From: Chloroflexota bacterium
GTDB taxonomy: Bacteria; Chloroflexota; Limnocylindria; QHBO01
Length of the DNA: 5,759 nucleotides
Assembly: GCA_019348395.1 (NCBI GenBank)
Contig: JAHWJN010000091.1
Location: 1-5,759, forward strand
Direction of reading: 5' to 3'
The position numbers were made by a program, and so were the translations under genes. The notes below the pieces were generated by a model. The model saw nothing but the letters and a program-made list of their open reading frames with translations, searched no databases and was not told where the DNA came from. Below are positions 5,181-5,759 of this stretch, piece after piece (within the stretch, counting starts at the first letter, position 1; the number at the start of each line of letters is the position of its first letter).

Positions 5181-5759
5181 TCACCCCGCCGCCGCACCGG
5201 ACAGCTCCACGCCCGTCGACGCGTGCCGTGCCAGGGCCGGTGTGAGCTCTGCGGCAACCCGGCTCGCGCCCGCCTCGGCGGCGTCGATCACCTGCTCCGC
5301 GTTCCGGAAGCGGCCGGACGCCTTGACGCCGATGCGCGGGCCGACGCTGTCGCGCAGGATGCGGGTACGAAGCAGCGTGGACCGGACCGTGGCGGAGCCG
5401 GGGCTGGTCACCACGTGGTCGGCACCGGCGCGCTCCGCGAGGCGGCACGCTCGGCGGATGAGCTCATCGCTCATGGGCTCCGACTCGACGATCACGCCGG
5501 CCGCCGCGAGCGCCGAGTGGGCCATGTCGATCACGGCCAGCATGTCGTTGAAGACGAGCTCCTCGTCGCCGGAGGCCAGCGCTCCGCCATTTACGACGAA
5601 GTCGATCTGGGTGGCGCCCTGCTCCAGGGCCTTCGAGGCCTCGAAGGCCTTCACGCTCAGTACCTGCGTCCCGGACGGGTGGCCGACCACCGTGCCGAGG
5701 GTCACGCGCGCTCTGCCCAGCAGCCGCTTCGCGGCCTTCACCATCCACGGGTTGACGGT
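5181..5759 (-). CDS. Deoxyribose-phosphate aldolase (DeoC)-like protein, partial at the N-terminus, catalytic lysine absent
   Basis: The frame is open from the right edge to the TGA at 5181, giving 192 residues. An ATG at 5744 exists but is internal, since the upstream residues TVNPW match the conserved VNP of DeoC. About 30-50 N-terminal residues should lie outside the window. Family landmarks are LGTVVGHPSG (canonical TVVGFPLG), QIDFVVNGGAL (canonical EIDMVINIGAL, Asp kept), AERAGADHVVTSPG and GVKASGRFR. DeoC makes acetaldehyde and glyceraldehyde 3-phosphate from deoxyribose 5-phosphate through a Schiff base on the lysine of VKTSTG. Here that lysine is valine (codon 5409-5411) and the segment after it is about four residues shorter. 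The proton-relay lysine in GVKASG is kept, but GGIR has become GRFR and the phosphate-binding GTSSG region has become AAELT. Normal aldolase activity is therefore doubtful. It lies 27 bp upstream of galE. Confidence 0.8.
   Translation of the reverse strand, partial: TVNPWMVKAAKRLLGRARVTLGTVVGHPSGTQVLSVKAFEASKALEQGATQIDFVVNGGALASGDEELVFNDMLAVIDMAHSALAAAGVIVESEPMSDELIRRACRLAERAGADHVVTSPGSATVRSTLLRTRILRDSVGPRIGVKASGRFRNAEQVIDAAEAGASRVAAELTPALARHASTGVELSGAAAG

Noticed and set aside
5181..5744. The ATG at 5744 as the true start of the DeoC-like gene
   Set aside because: The frame continues upstream to the window edge with TVNPW, matching the conserved VNP segment of DeoC, so the ATG is internal.

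Overview
This is a gene-dense, very GC-rich window (about 70% GC by eye). It holds six genes and almost no intergenic space. The GC content, the TTG start codons, the near-leaderless starts and the style of the proteins suggest a high-GC Chloroflexota lineage (Limnocylindria-like) or an actinomycete-like bacterium. This is an impression only; nothing in the window fixes the taxonomy.

Layout. (1) 1-1738, minus strand: a DEAD-box RNA helicase with a TTG start, followed 27 bp later by a partial gene resembling the adenylation domain of ATP-dependent DNA ligases but lacking the nucleophilic lysine. (2) 1833-3592, minus strand: an ABC-type zinc (or manganese) importer, with the ATPase first and the membrane permease 7 bp behind it. 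The permease reading frame is broken by one extra base near 2513-2515. Both subunits carry histidine-rich C-terminal tails. (3) 3593-3651: a 59-bp divergent promoter region. (4) 3652-4107, plus strand: a Fur-family regulator, best read as Zur. (5) 4113-5759, minus strand: a partial DeoC-like protein entering from the right edge, then galE (TTG start) 27 bp downstream. The zur and galE genes converge with only 5 bp between their stop codons.

How the genes fit together. The regulator and the importer form a classic divergent metal-homeostasis pair: the Fur-family protein would sense intracellular zinc and repress the importer promoter. That promoter has a good -35 (TTGACC), an 18-bp spacer and a -10 (GATACT), which place transcription start almost at the ATPase ATG. 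No substrate-binding protein gene (ZnuA type) lies in the window. GalE makes or uses UDP-galactose for cell-surface glycans, and its link to the DeoC-like gene is positional only.

The most unusual observation is that two different enzyme-family proteins, one at each end of the window, have each lost their catalytic lysine: the ligase-like protein (Lys to Asp in motif I) and the DeoC-like protein (Schiff-base Lys to Val, plus altered phosphate-binding loops). Both look like intact, non-decaying proteins, so they may be pseudoenzymes with new roles. I did not find a CRISPR array, mobile element, RNA gene or obvious defence system.
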